In this document: positions 24,828 to 33,059 of the stretch, piece after piece
Numbering within the stretch: position 1 is the stretch's first letter
Layout: each line of letters begins with the position of its first letter
Translations under genes and position numbers: made by a program
The notes under the pieces: model-generated
Told to the model about the DNA's origin: nothing
The model's input: the letters and a program-made list of their open reading frames with translations, nothing else
The model's database searches: none
From: Bacteroidota bacterium
GTDB lineage: Bacteria; Bacteroidota; Bacteroidia; Chitinophagales; Saprospiraceae
Direction: 5' to 3'
DNA: 64,000 nucleotides
Assembly (NCBI GenBank): GCA_030147525.1
Contig: JASBVF010000058.1
Location: 1-64,000, forward strand

Positions 24828-25715
24828 TTAGTGGCTACCTCCTGAATGTTCTTCACCACTGCTTTCCTCCACCGGGGTATCCACAGCCGGCTTTTGCATC
24901 ACAGCTTCAGCGAGCTTTTTGGCCTGAACCTCAGGAACCCCGAATTCAGGTTTCAACTCGTTGGCCTCAGGTGAGTATTTCACCTTTTTGTCCTTGGCTT
25001 GCAAAGCACGGATGTAGTGAATTACCTGCCATCTTTCTTCGTAAGACAATTTGTCGGGGTAGCCACCCATTGCGTTTTTCCCGTACATGATGCCATGGTA
25101 GTATCTCCCATTGGTGGCATACACGAACTGGCTGTCGAGGAAGTTGGCAGGCTGAGCAGGATACTTTCCTCCGTTATCACGAACCAGGTAACCTCCTCCA
25201 TCGCCTTTTTCACCATGGCAAATGCCACAGTAGATATTGTAGAGCTCCTGTCCTCTGGCCAAGCCATCAGCAGTGATCGGAAAAGGGTTGTACTTGATTT
25301 GCTCTGTTGCAGCAGTTCTACCCTCTTCCGTATCAGGGAAATAATAAGGAGCAGAACCGTTTGGCGTGTATGCAATCCCATCTGAACCGTGCATCTTTTT
25401 CATGGTATTGAGCACAGCGTCCTCAGCTGAACCGAAACTACCATCATGAGTTGCCACACCGGCATATCCTCTAGGCACGGTTCCACTTACCGGCAACCTT
25501 GGCTGAGACAACTCCCTGCGGGACTTAACGCTTTCCTTATCCCAGGTATTCAGGGAATAATTTGTAATGACATTTGCGTCATACGCCGTGGAATGTGCCA
25601 TGTCAGGGATAAACTCACTTCCCGTGCTGTTTTTACCAGCCTGCTGGCAGGAATAATTACTCAGCAAGGTGAGAGTGACAAACGAACAAATCAGAAGATG
25701 TTTAATAATTTTCAT
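24828..25715 (-). CDS. actE: Alternative complex III subunit ActE, mono-heme cytochrome c lipoprotein
   Basis: The start is the ATG at 25715 (MKIIKHLLICSF), not the longer frame. The 295-residue protein has a lipobox ending NYSC. Its single heme-binding motif is CGICH (YNIYCGICHGEKGDGGG), with a distal Met probably in the NAMGGYPDKLSYEERW region. It receives electrons from the ActA hemes and likely passes them to CuA of the oxidase. The tail is rich in Glu, Gly, Ser and His (EESSGEEHSGGSH). Confidence 0.93.
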   Translation of the reverse strand: MKIIKHLLICSFVTLTLLSNYSCQQAGKNSTGSEFIPDMAHSTAYDANVITNYSLNTWDKESVKSRRELSQPRLPVSGTVPRGYAGVATHDGSFGSAEDAVLNTMKKMHGSDGIAYTPNGSAPYYFPDTEEGRTAATEQIKYNPFPITADGLARGQELYNIYCGICHGEKGDGGGYLVRDNGGKYPAQPANFLDSQFVYATNGRYYHGIMYGKNAMGGYPDKLSYEERWQVIHYIRALQAKDKKVKYSPEANELKPEFGVPEVQAKKLAEAVMQKPAVDTPVEESSGEEHSGGSH

Positions 25716-25864
25716 TTTTGAAGTAGATTCTTCTTGAAAATTGTTTGACAAAATAACAGACAAAAGTCCATTGGGTTAACCCTTTTATTTTATCAAATTA
25801 CTTTAAATTAAGTCTAAATAAAGCTGAATGACATTGATTTGACAACCTTCAATAAATGTGGTTA

Positions 25865-26413
25865 TCAGATCGACTTTGTATGCACTTCCTCTGCACCTGT
25901 GCTTTGGAAGAAGCCTTTCAAACCGTCCATTTGCTCCTGGTTCATACCATTGGTTTGAAATGCAAGACAAAATTTATCATCAGTAATACGATCATCAAGT
26001 ACCGGGTTGTTAACGCCGAAGCCCATTCCGCAAATGATATAAAAAATGACTGTCATACCAATTGCACAAAATAAAACCGTCAACTCAAAAGTAATTGGAA
26101 TGAACGCTGGCAGCGACCAGTAAGGCTTACCACCGAAAATCGTTGGCCAATCACCTTCAAAAAGCATGGATCCGCCAAAGATCCAGGAAATACCGATCAA
26201 AGCCGTGAGTGTACCAATCATACCGAAAATGAACCCGACAATGTGCAGACGAGATTCCTCCAATCCGAGCACAGAATCTAATCCGTGAACCGGAAAAGGC
26301 GTGTAAACGTCCATGATATCGAGGTGCTGGCTGTTGGCTTTCTTGATGGCGCTCATCAAAATTTCCTCGTCATTGTAAAGTCCGAAAAGAACTTCTTTAT
26401 GTTGACCTTTCAT
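25865..26413 (-). CDS. actD: Alternative complex III subunit ActD (DUF3341)
   Basis: This 182-residue protein has an N-terminal soluble part (VLFGLYNDEEILMSAIKKA, DVYTPFPVHGLD), the sequence typical of DUF3341. Two transmembrane helices follow at about 58-80 and 98-122. It is a structural membrane subunit of alternative complex III without cofactors, placed between ActC and ActE as in other Bacteroidota. Confidence 0.94.
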   Translation of the reverse strand: MKGQHKEVLFGLYNDEEILMSAIKKANSQHLDIMDVYTPFPVHGLDSVLGLEESRLHIVGFIFGMIGTLTALIGISWIFGGSMLFEGDWPTIFGGKPYWSLPAFIPITFELTVLFCAIGMTVIFYIICGMGFGVNNPVLDDRITDDKFCLAFQTNGMNQEQMDGLKGFFQSTGAEEVHTKSI

Positions 26414-26469
26414 TGATGTTGATTTTGAATATAAAGCTGTTAGTCAATTATTTATATCAAGCCCCCTAT

Positions 26470-27888
26470 TTAGTGGGAGTGCTTCTCTGAAACTTCCTCA
26501 GAATGAGCATGTGCCTTTGCATTTGGGCCGATGTACTGATCTCCGTAAGATTTCAGAATAGCCTTGATCTCGGCAGCTGCCACCACTGGCGCAACCCTTG
26601 CAAAAATCAGATACAACGTAAAGAACAATCCGATTGTACCGATGTAGATTCCAATCTCAACCCAGCTTGGCCAGTAGTAGCTCCAGCTTGAAGGCAGGTA
26701 GTCTCTTGCAAGTGTCGTAGCAATGATCACAAAACGCTCGAACCACATACCAATATTCACAAAGATTGACATGAAGAATGTCCACCAGACACTGCGACGG
26801 ATTTTCTTTGACCAGAAAACCTGTGGTGACAAAAGGTTACAAGCCATCATACCGATGTAAGACCAGAAATAAGGTCCAAGAACACGGTTGTAGAAAGCAA
26901 ATTGCTCATAAACATATCCTGAATACCATGCAACAAACAACTCGATCAGGTAAGCAGAACCTACCATCGTACCGGTTACCAGAATTACCTTGTTCATACT
27001 TTCGATGTGGTTCAAGGTAATGTAGCCCTCCAGGTTAAAACATTTTCTCGTAATCACCATCAAAGTCTGCACCATGGCAAAACCGGAGAAGATCGCCCCC
27101 GCAACGAAATATGGAGGGAAAATGGTTGTGTGCCACCCCGGAATTACAGACGTGGCGAAGTCAAAACTTACGATCGTGTGAACCGACAATACCAGCGGTG
27201 TTGAAATACCTGCCAGAATCAAAGAGAGGTACTCGTGACGCTGCCAGTGCTTCGCAGCTCCGGTCCAACCCATAGAAACAAAAGCATAGATTTTCTTACG
27301 AACGCCTTTGGCTCTGTCCCGAACGCTTGCAAGGTCAGGCACCAAACCGGTGTACCAGAAAAGCAGCGAAACGGTGAAGTAAGTTGAGATAGCGAACAAG
27401 TCCCACAGCAGCGGAGAGTTAAAGTTCACCCAAAGTGGTCCTCTCGTATTTGGATAAGGGAACATGAAAAAGTCAAACCACGGACGACCGGTATGCGTAG
27501 CCGGAAACAAACCGGCACACATTACTGCGAAAATGGTCATCGCCTCAGCCGCACGGTTTACACCTGTCCGCCAGCGTTGACGGAAAAGCAGAAGGATCGC
27601 CGAGATCAAGGTACCGGCGTGACCAATCCCGATCCACCAAACGAAGTTGGTGATATCGTAAGCCCAACCGATAGTCCTGTTGGCGTTCCAGGTTCCGATA
27701 CCGAAATAAAAAGTCCAGATAAGGGCAAAGATTCCGTAAGCCAGAAGGGAGACGGAAAGTATGAATGCCACAATCCACATCAAATTAGGGGCTTTCTCGG
27801 TTGGCCCGATAAGATCTTCCGTAATCTGATGGTAATCCTTGTTACCGATTACTAATGGTTCACGAATGCGAGATACTGCTGCGCTCAT
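26470..27888 (-). CDS. actC: Alternative complex III subunit ActC (NrfD/polysulfide-reductase-like)
   Basis: This 472-residue, roughly ten-helix membrane protein belongs to the NrfD family. It holds the quinol site next to the ActB iron-sulfur domain. Signatures include WWIGIGHAGTLISAILLL, HTGRPWFDFFMFPYPNTRGP and VSFDFATSVIPGWHTTIFPPYF. The C-terminus is hydrophilic with several His residues. It is encoded directly after ActB with a 66-base gap. Confidence 0.95.
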   Translation of the reverse strand: MSAAVSRIREPLVIGNKDYHQITEDLIGPTEKAPNLMWIVAFILSVSLLAYGIFALIWTFYFGIGTWNANRTIGWAYDITNFVWWIGIGHAGTLISAILLLFRQRWRTGVNRAAEAMTIFAVMCAGLFPATHTGRPWFDFFMFPYPNTRGPLWVNFNSPLLWDLFAISTYFTVSLLFWYTGLVPDLASVRDRAKGVRKKIYAFVSMGWTGAAKHWQRHEYLSLILAGISTPLVLSVHTIVSFDFATSVIPGWHTTIFPPYFVAGAIFSGFAMVQTLMVITRKCFNLEGYITLNHIESMNKVILVTGTMVGSAYLIELFVAWYSGYVYEQFAFYNRVLGPYFWSYIGMMACNLLSPQVFWSKKIRRSVWWTFFMSIFVNIGMWFERFVIIATTLARDYLPSSWSYYWPSWVEIGIYIGTIGLFFTLYLIFARVAPVVAAAEIKAILKSYGDQYIGPNAKAHAHSEEVSEKHSH

Positions 27889-27954
27889 ATTTTTTGATTA
27901 GCGTTTTATCTTGAAAATTCAAATGCCCGTTCAAAAGACATAATGCCTGTTGAA

Positions 27955-30900
27955 TTAGCTGATTGCTTCGTCTTTGTTGATCACCTTAGCCGTGTATTGT
28001 ACAGACGGTCTGGTGTTCACTTCTTCCAAAACAATATAATTCAGTTCATCCTTGAATTTCTTACTGATTTCAGAGTCCTTGTTGTTGATATCTCCGAATG
28101 TAATTGCTCCGGTTGGACAAGCTGTCTGACATGCAGAGCGGACATCGCCATCACGAAGTGCACGACCTTCACGCTTGGCAGTCAATTTGCCTTCCTGAAT
28201 GCGTTGTACACAGAAGCTGCATTTTTCCATAACACCACGTACACGAACCGTAACATCTGGATTGAGTACCATCCGTGTCAGGTTGTCAGCGTAAAATGGA
28301 ATACTGTCTGTTTGAATTACCTCGTTCGCAGGGAAAAGGTCAGCAGTTGTGTAATCCAACCAGTTGAAACGACGCACTTTGTAAGGACAGTTGTTTGCAC
28401 AGTAACGGGTACCGATGCAACGGTTGTACGCCATCTGATTCAAGCCTTCAGAGCTGTGGTTGGTTGCAGAAACCGGACAAACGTTCTCACAAGGAGCATT
28501 GTCACAGTGCTGGCACATCATCGGCTGATAAACCACGTTCGGATTTTCATAATCGCCGAAGAAGTAACGGTCAATACGCAACCATGTCATTTCGTGGTGG
28601 CGGTAGACCTCATGTTTTCCAACTACAGGTACGTTGTTTTCAGATAAACAAGCTACCTGACAAGCTCCGCAGCCGATGCACGAGTTGAGGTCCACATGCA
28701 ATCCCCAGTGGTGACCCTGGCTGTATTTTTCTTCTGTAAACTGATCGTACGGATAAAGTGTCTGCTGATTGAGGTGCTCATGGTGCTCTCTTTCGTGGTG
28801 CAATTCTTCTACGAATTTACCCAGCTCACTGAGGTTTGAACGACGAATAATCGTACGATCTGTCAGTGCTCCCTGGAAACCTTTTCCAATAGTCATCAAC
28901 GCTACCTCATCCACGTTCACTTTCTCCTCTTTGCCATTCACATTGCCGGTAACACCCATGGTATGGTGGTACTGAACACTGGCATATTCGTCTGTTCCGA
29001 CTTTTTCTGAAACGTTGACGCCTGCAGCGAAATACTGCGTATTGCCATTCGCATCGAGGCTCATCCATGGGTAAACGTTGACCCCAACATTTTTACCGCA
29101 AGAGCCGGAAACTGAACGTCCGTAGCCAAGCGCCATGCTGATGGAATCTTTCTTCTGGCCAAACTGACGAACGCAGGTAACTTTTTGCTCCTTACCGTTG
29201 ATAGTCAGATTTACCTGATCAGCTTCTTTGTAAAATTCTTTATCATTCAATCCGGCAAACGGTCCGACGCCATCAAAGCGGCGGTTGCCATCAAATTCGA
29301 TTGGAATGTGGAGGTAGTTGCCCCATACACAGCGAGTGATCGGATCCGGCATTTCCTGCAACCATGGGTTGTCAGCATATTGACCGGCGCCGATATTAAC
29401 TGTTTCAAAAAAGGCAATCTCCAGACCTTCGCCCGGCTTCGTAATTTTTCCTGCCGCTTGCGCAACATCACCGCCAAAGTCAAACAAACTGACTTCACCT
29501 TCCGGCTTTTCAAAAACGCCGTCGTGCAGTGCGCTGTCCCAGAATGCCTGGAATGTAGCATAATTATTTTGACGAGGGAAAATAGTGGCCTGCCAGTTAG
29601 CTTTCAGGTATTCGTAGTACGGCTGATCAGAAGTTACATCCAAGTTTGAACTTGCTGCCCAACGAAGCAGTGTTTCTTCAGCCTGACGAGTTTTAAACAG
29701 AGGAGAAATCGTTGGCTGAATCAGGCTGAAATGACCCCGCTTCGGCTCAGCATCACCCCAACTTTCCAACCAATGGCTGGCAGGTGCGACGTAGTCGCAA
29801 AGTGCAGTCGTTTCGTCCGGAGTACCGTTGAAAGAAATTTTGGTTTTAACCTTACTGAATGCTTCAGCGAATTTATCCGCATTAGGGATGTCAAATGCCG
29901 GGTTTGCACCCCACAAGATGACAGTATCGACAGAACCTGAACCCATTTCACGAATCAGGCCTTGAATTTCGCCGTCAATCCCTTGGCGCTGCAAAGATGC
30001 ATTGGCAAAAGAAACTGTATTGCCGTAGCTATCCAGCATTGCGTTGATGGCGTTTACGAGAGTTTGTTCGCCAACATTGTTGGTTCCGCAAACAACCAGG
30101 CTCTTTCCACGATTTGCCCAAAGCTCATCCGCCAGTTTCTTCAATCCTGCAGCGGCTTTATCGTTCACTTTAGGTGCTGAAACGGATGCATTGCCGGCTT
30201 TTGCTGCAACAGCATTGTAAAGATTGGCAATAGCCGCACCCATTTCTGATGGCCTTACCAAAATCCGGTTGTCAGCGTTTGATCCGGTGAGTGTCATGCC
30301 GCTTTCTACCTGAATATGGCGGGACATCGAGGCGTTTTTCACGTCCTTGATCTTCCTGTTTTCAGCATACTGGCGGGCATACTCGACTGGAGAAATCCAA
30401 GTGCCGAGGAAGTCAGCTCCAAAGCTTACGATCACATTTGCCTGATCAAATCTGTAATTTGGAACCACCTTGCTGCCGAAGCAAATTTCATTAGCTTCGA
30501 GCAAAGCTGAACTGGAGACCGCATCGTAGGTAACGACTTTTGCTCCAGGGTATTTGGCAACGAACTCTCCCAACGCCTTTTTAGCGGTTGGGCTAAGATT
30601 TGTATTGGTAACAATCCGGATTTGGCTTGCAGATGCAAGTTTTCCGGACACATCCTTGTCAAGTTCAGCCCACGATAATTTGGTCCAGCTTCCTCCGTCA
30701 TTTTTCATCGGAGACTGGTAGCGGTTCGTATCGTAGAGGCTCAGTACGCTTGCCTGAGCACGGGCGCTTGTACCACCTTTGGTGATGGAAGACAATGTGT
30801 TGCCTTCGATTTTGATCGGACGGCCTTCTCTTGTCTTAACCAGAACAGCGCAATAGTCGCCACCCTGAACGAAAGATGAAGCATAATAAGTTGCTACACC

Positions 30901-31164
30901 AGGCACGATTTCATCCGGCTTAACAACGTAAGGGATTGCCCGTTTTACCGGGATATCGCAGCTGGCAGCAATGGTAGCAGCACCAACGCTGAAGCCGAGA
31001 TACTTCAAAAAGTCCCGTCTTGATGCGCCGGCATTCATGATTTCATCGCGCTCCAATGCAGGTGAAGAATCGAACTCCTTTTCAATGGATTCCAGAAAAT
31101 TCGGATCGTTTTCCAAATGTTCGACCCCGACCCAGACTTCCGTATTCTTATTTTGATTTTTCAT
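27955..31164 (-). CDS. actB: Alternative complex III subunit ActB (molybdopterin-oxidoreductase-like plus iron-sulfur domain)
   Basis: This 1069-residue protein has an SRRDFLKYLGFSVGA Tat-like signal starting near residue 48, preceded by a long N-terminal extension. A region related to molybdopterin oxidoreductases follows (about 70-770); in studied ActB proteins it holds no molybdenum. The C-terminal ferredoxin-like part has the cluster motifs CIGCGACQVAC, CQHCDNAPCENVC, CIGTRYCANNCPYK and CSFCVQRIQEG...CQTACP, fitting three 4Fe-4S and one 3Fe-4S clusters. It carries electrons from quinol to the ActA hemes. Confidence 0.95.
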   Translation of the reverse strand: MKNQNKNTEVWVGVEHLENDPNFLESIEKEFDSSPALERDEIMNAGASRRDFLKYLGFSVGAATIAASCDIPVKRAIPYVVKPDEIVPGVATYYASSFVQGGDYCAVLVKTREGRPIKIEGNTLSSITKGGTSARAQASVLSLYDTNRYQSPMKNDGGSWTKLSWAELDKDVSGKLASASQIRIVTNTNLSPTAKKALGEFVAKYPGAKVVTYDAVSSSALLEANEICFGSKVVPNYRFDQANVIVSFGADFLGTWISPVEYARQYAENRKIKDVKNASMSRHIQVESGMTLTGSNADNRILVRPSEMGAAIANLYNAVAAKAGNASVSAPKVNDKAAAGLKKLADELWANRGKSLVVCGTNNVGEQTLVNAINAMLDSYGNTVSFANASLQRQGIDGEIQGLIREMGSGSVDTVILWGANPAFDIPNADKFAEAFSKVKTKISFNGTPDETTALCDYVAPASHWLESWGDAEPKRGHFSLIQPTISPLFKTRQAEETLLRWAASSNLDVTSDQPYYEYLKANWQATIFPRQNNYATFQAFWDSALHDGVFEKPEGEVSLFDFGGDVAQAAGKITKPGEGLEIAFFETVNIGAGQYADNPWLQEMPDPITRCVWGNYLHIPIEFDGNRRFDGVGPFAGLNDKEFYKEADQVNLTINGKEQKVTCVRQFGQKKDSISMALGYGRSVSGSCGKNVGVNVYPWMSLDANGNTQYFAAGVNVSEKVGTDEYASVQYHHTMGVTGNVNGKEEKVNVDEVALMTIGKGFQGALTDRTIIRRSNLSELGKFVEELHHEREHHEHLNQQTLYPYDQFTEEKYSQGHHWGLHVDLNSCIGCGACQVACLSENNVPVVGKHEVYRHHEMTWLRIDRYFFGDYENPNVVYQPMMCQHCDNAPCENVCPVSATNHSSEGLNQMAYNRCIGTRYCANNCPYKVRRFNWLDYTTADLFPANEVIQTDSIPFYADNLTRMVLNPDVTVRVRGVMEKCSFCVQRIQEGKLTAKREGRALRDGDVRSACQTACPTGAITFGDINNKDSEISKKFKDELNYIVLEEVNTRPSVQYTAKVINKDEAIS

Positions 31165-31268
31165 CTTATTATATAAAGGTGTGAATTCTTGTTTTAATGA
31201 TTAATCGAAATCCACCGTTTACCAGACACCGGGTATTTCCCAGGTCATTGGCAACCGGTTACCATCAA

Positions 31269-32705
31269 TTAATAGTGACATTTCTGGCACTCCGTACCTC
31301 CGATATCCTCCACGGTTACTTTGTCCCGCTTGTTATTTTTGATTTGCTCGTGGTACATTTCATAGTAGTTGTCGTAGTACTTGTTGTCGGCAAATTTCAC
31401 TTCCGTCTGGCGGTGGCAGTTGATACACCAGCCCATGGATAGCGGAGAGTATTGCTTCACAACTTCCATTTCTTCCACTTTGCCGTGGCAAGTCTGACAT
31501 TCTACCTTTCCGACAGAAACGTGCTGAGCATGGTTGAAGTAAACGTGGTCAGGCATATTGTGAATGCGAACCCACTCGATTGGACCCTGGATTTTGGTAT
31601 CACCAGCCTCCTCGTTAGTAAGTGAGCTCACGATGCCGTTCCACTGGTTTTCGATCAGTTCTTCACCCTCGCTGTCGAGCGAACCTTTGTCAGTGATGTA
31701 AGTGTCGGCGATCCACTTGGTATAGATACGCTTGATGTCTTCCTCGCTCATGGACTCGTAGTCCTCAATATATTTGTCCGTGTTCGGATCGTAACCAACC
31801 GAAGCGTAGATCTTGGTCAATTCACCGGTACCATACTGAGAACCTACTTTGATTGCCTTATGGCAATTCATACAGGTGTTGGCAGCTGGAATGACAGAGT
31901 GCTTGCTACGGCGTGCGCCGTCGTGGCAATAGTTACAGTCAATTTTATGAACACCAGCGTGGGTGACGTGTGAAAATTTGATCGGCTGATCCGGCTCATA
32001 ACCTTGCTGGCGGCCAAGGTTAATCGCATTGTTCACGGTAATGAAACCACCGATCACAACAGCAGCGAAAATTGCAAAGCTGATTACGCCCTTGCTGGTC
32101 AGAATTTCAACCAACGTCTTGCGCTCAGGAGCTTCGCCTTTTTCACGCATGACGGCCATGTAGTTAAGGTTGGAAATGATGCGAGCGAGGATGATAGCCA
32201 GCAGCGCAAGAATAGCCAACAGAAAAACATAAACGAGGCTATTGCTTTCCTGCTCACCCTTGGACTGGCCCGGAACACCCTGGTCAGCAGCTACCTGCAC
32301 CTGCCCCGGGCAGTTACCTTCGTAGGTACAATTGATGTACGCAAGAATATTGGCAACATCCTCATCAGACAAAGTCGGGAAGCTGTTCATGACAGTTGGC
32401 TTCCACTCATTCCAAAGCTCAGTCGCTCTTGGATGACCCTGAGAGATCATGCTTTGTGAGTTGCGAATCCAGGTGTAGAGATCTTCCTGAGGATAGTCAG
32501 CCCAACGCTCTTCGACGCCGCCAAGAGCGGGTCCGGTGAGTTTACTCTTCATGTCTTTGTTGTGACAAGAAGCGCAATTATTCTTGAAGAGTGTCTTTCC
32601 AGATTCGATGGCAGCTTGGTCCTGCGCAATTACCGAAAGTGAAAAAATGGAAAAGAAGAGAACTAAAAATCTGTTTTTCAGACAGTTAAGAGTCATATCG
32701 CACAT
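31269..32705 (-). CDS. actA: Alternative complex III subunit ActA with an extra N-terminal cytochrome c domain
   Basis: I use the ATG at 32705 (another at 32696 is equally possible); the longer frame is unlikely. An N-terminal signal ends SVIAQ. Six CxxCH sites are visible: CASCH in a class I-like cytochrome c domain (with the candidate axial Met in TVMNSFPTL), then CNYCH, CMNCH, CQTCH, CINCH and CQKCH in the multiheme part. One membrane helix (VYVFLLAILALLAIILA) separates the two parts, and another follows (FAIFAAVVIGGFITV). Classical ActA has five hemes; the sixth is in the added domain. It is the first gene of the act-cox run. Confidence 0.93.
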   Translation of the reverse strand: MCDMTLNCLKNRFLVLFFSIFSLSVIAQDQAAIESGKTLFKNNCASCHNKDMKSKLTGPALGGVEERWADYPQEDLYTWIRNSQSMISQGHPRATELWNEWKPTVMNSFPTLSDEDVANILAYINCTYEGNCPGQVQVAADQGVPGQSKGEQESNSLVYVFLLAILALLAIILARIISNLNYMAVMREKGEAPERKTLVEILTSKGVISFAIFAAVVIGGFITVNNAINLGRQQGYEPDQPIKFSHVTHAGVHKIDCNYCHDGARRSKHSVIPAANTCMNCHKAIKVGSQYGTGELTKIYASVGYDPNTDKYIEDYESMSEEDIKRIYTKWIADTYITDKGSLDSEGEELIENQWNGIVSSLTNEEAGDTKIQGPIEWVRIHNMPDHVYFNHAQHVSVGKVECQTCHGKVEEMEVVKQYSPLSMGWCINCHRQTEVKFADNKYYDNYYEMYHEQIKNNKRDKVTVEDIGGTECQKCHY

Positions 32706-32758
32706 GGTTGTTATCTTCGTATTTTGCAGAAAACTTACATGTTTTCCCAAAATCGTGG

Positions 32759-32790
32759 CAAAGATAAAACTAGAAGGATTTTTTTAACAA
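32759..32790 (-). promoter_or_regulatory. Promoter of the act-cox respiratory run
   Basis: On the minus strand TTG (32788-32790) is followed after 21 bases by TATCTTTG (32759-32766), a close match to the Bacteroidota TTG-N19-21-TAnnTTTG consensus. Transcription should start near 32752, about 50 bases before the actA start. Confidence 0.7.
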
Positions 32791-33059
32791 GATTTTAAAA
32801 ATGGTTGGGTTATTTAGATGCGTTCTAAATTCCAGACTCGGTTTTTGCAGGTTCCTCCGAATTTTATTTGCCTTCAAATGAACCGCAAAGGTGGCAAATG
32901 GTTAGCTAAATTTAGGTCTCAAATTGTTATTTCGAATAATTCTTAATAAAATCATCGGTATTTTGGGCCTCCCGTCAAGCCTTTTTTTAATAAATCACTG
33001 AAAAACAACACGTTAGAAACTTACAGGTAAAATTACCCGTCGCAGATCACTTTTTCGCA
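32791..33059. other. Intergenic spacer between actA and the sensor-regulator
   Basis: Apart from the act promoter just to the left, this AT-rich spacer shows no gene or hairpin I can support. It must also hold the promoter of the plus-strand gene at 33060, whose elements I could not identify with confidence. Confidence 0.5.

Noticed and set aside
27955-31164. Catalytic molybdenum enzyme such as a formate dehydrogenase or nitrate reductase
   Set aside because: The full act gene order and the C-terminal cluster motifs identify ActB, whose molybdopterin-like domain is known to be cofactor-free in studied complexes.
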